From contig CALEOQ010000467.1 of the NCBI GenBank assembly GCA_937910255.1, forward strand, positions 1 to 5,227: a stretch of DNA of 5,227 nt, written 5' to 3'. Both the position numbers and the translations under genes were made by a program. Source of the stretch: an uncultured Caulobacteraceae bacterium. GTDB taxonomy: Bacteria; Pseudomonadota; Alphaproteobacteria; Caulobacterales; Caulobacteraceae. The stretch's first letter is position 1. Every line of letters starts with the position of its first letter. Shown here in pieces: positions 5,180 through 5,227 of the stretch. Under the pieces are notes generated by a model. It saw only the letters and a list, made by a program, of their open reading frames with translations, did no database searches and was not told the origin of the DNA.

Positions 5180-5227
5180 AAAAAAAAAACCAACACAAGC
5201 CAGAGCACCACATACTGCGAGCAGCTC
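5180..5227. other. Non-biological right end: poly-A and read noise outside the P7 adapter
   Basis: Ten A residues (5180-5189) follow the adapter end directly, then 38 nt with no recognisable content. This mirrors the left end and fits a read that ran off the end of the library molecule. Confidence 0.85.

Noticed and set aside
4800..5213. 137-codon minus-strand frame with a striking SSRRRHTR motif
   Set aside because: The motif is the translated P7 adapter, a known database contaminant, and the rest is antisense to the sigma and FecR-like genes.

Overview
The window is an assembled contig from a GC-rich Gram-negative bacterium, most likely an alphaproteobacterium of the Caulobacterales type (Caulobacter, Phenylobacterium or Brevundimonas relatives). 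The pointers are the codon usage, an outer-membrane TonB-dependent receptor of the Xanthomonas/Caulobacter class (TIGR01782-like), and a FecI-type ECF sigma factor with a FecR-like gene behind it. The genus is an inference. Only 155-5115 is biological. Both ends are Illumina TruSeq-type adapters (97-154 and 5116-5179), followed outward by homopolymer T or A and then probable read noise (1-96, 5180-5227).

Layout: on the minus strand, a dimanganese catalase (261-1160) is followed 16 nt downstream by a small DUF2061-like membrane protein (155-244), cut after 30 codons by the left adapter. A 323-bp divergent spacer (1161-1483) holds an AT-rich island, a candidate general-stress (GGAAC-type) promoter for the catalase, and a GC-rich leader with inverted repeats ahead of the receptor. 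On the plus strand, a 925-residue TonB-dependent receptor starts at a GTG (1484-4261) and is followed by two tandem hairpins, the second resembling a Rho-independent terminator. Next come a 168-residue FecI-like ECF sigma factor (4393-4899) and, after an 81-nt gap, the first 45 codons of a FecR-like anti-sigma factor (4981-5115), cut by the right adapter.

Functionally there are two units. The catalase and DUF2061-like gene look like a peroxide or general-stress operon. The receptor, sigma factor and FecR-like gene look like a nutrient-uptake and cell-surface-signalling cluster. However, the receptor lacks the N-terminal STN signalling domain normally used to talk to FecR, and the order is receptor first, so the link between receptor and sigma/anti-sigma pair is not proven. 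I see no mobile element, CRISPR array, rRNA or tRNA, and no convincing new system. The most consequential observation is that both terminal genes read in frame into adapter sequence and would be mis-annotated as chimeric proteins.
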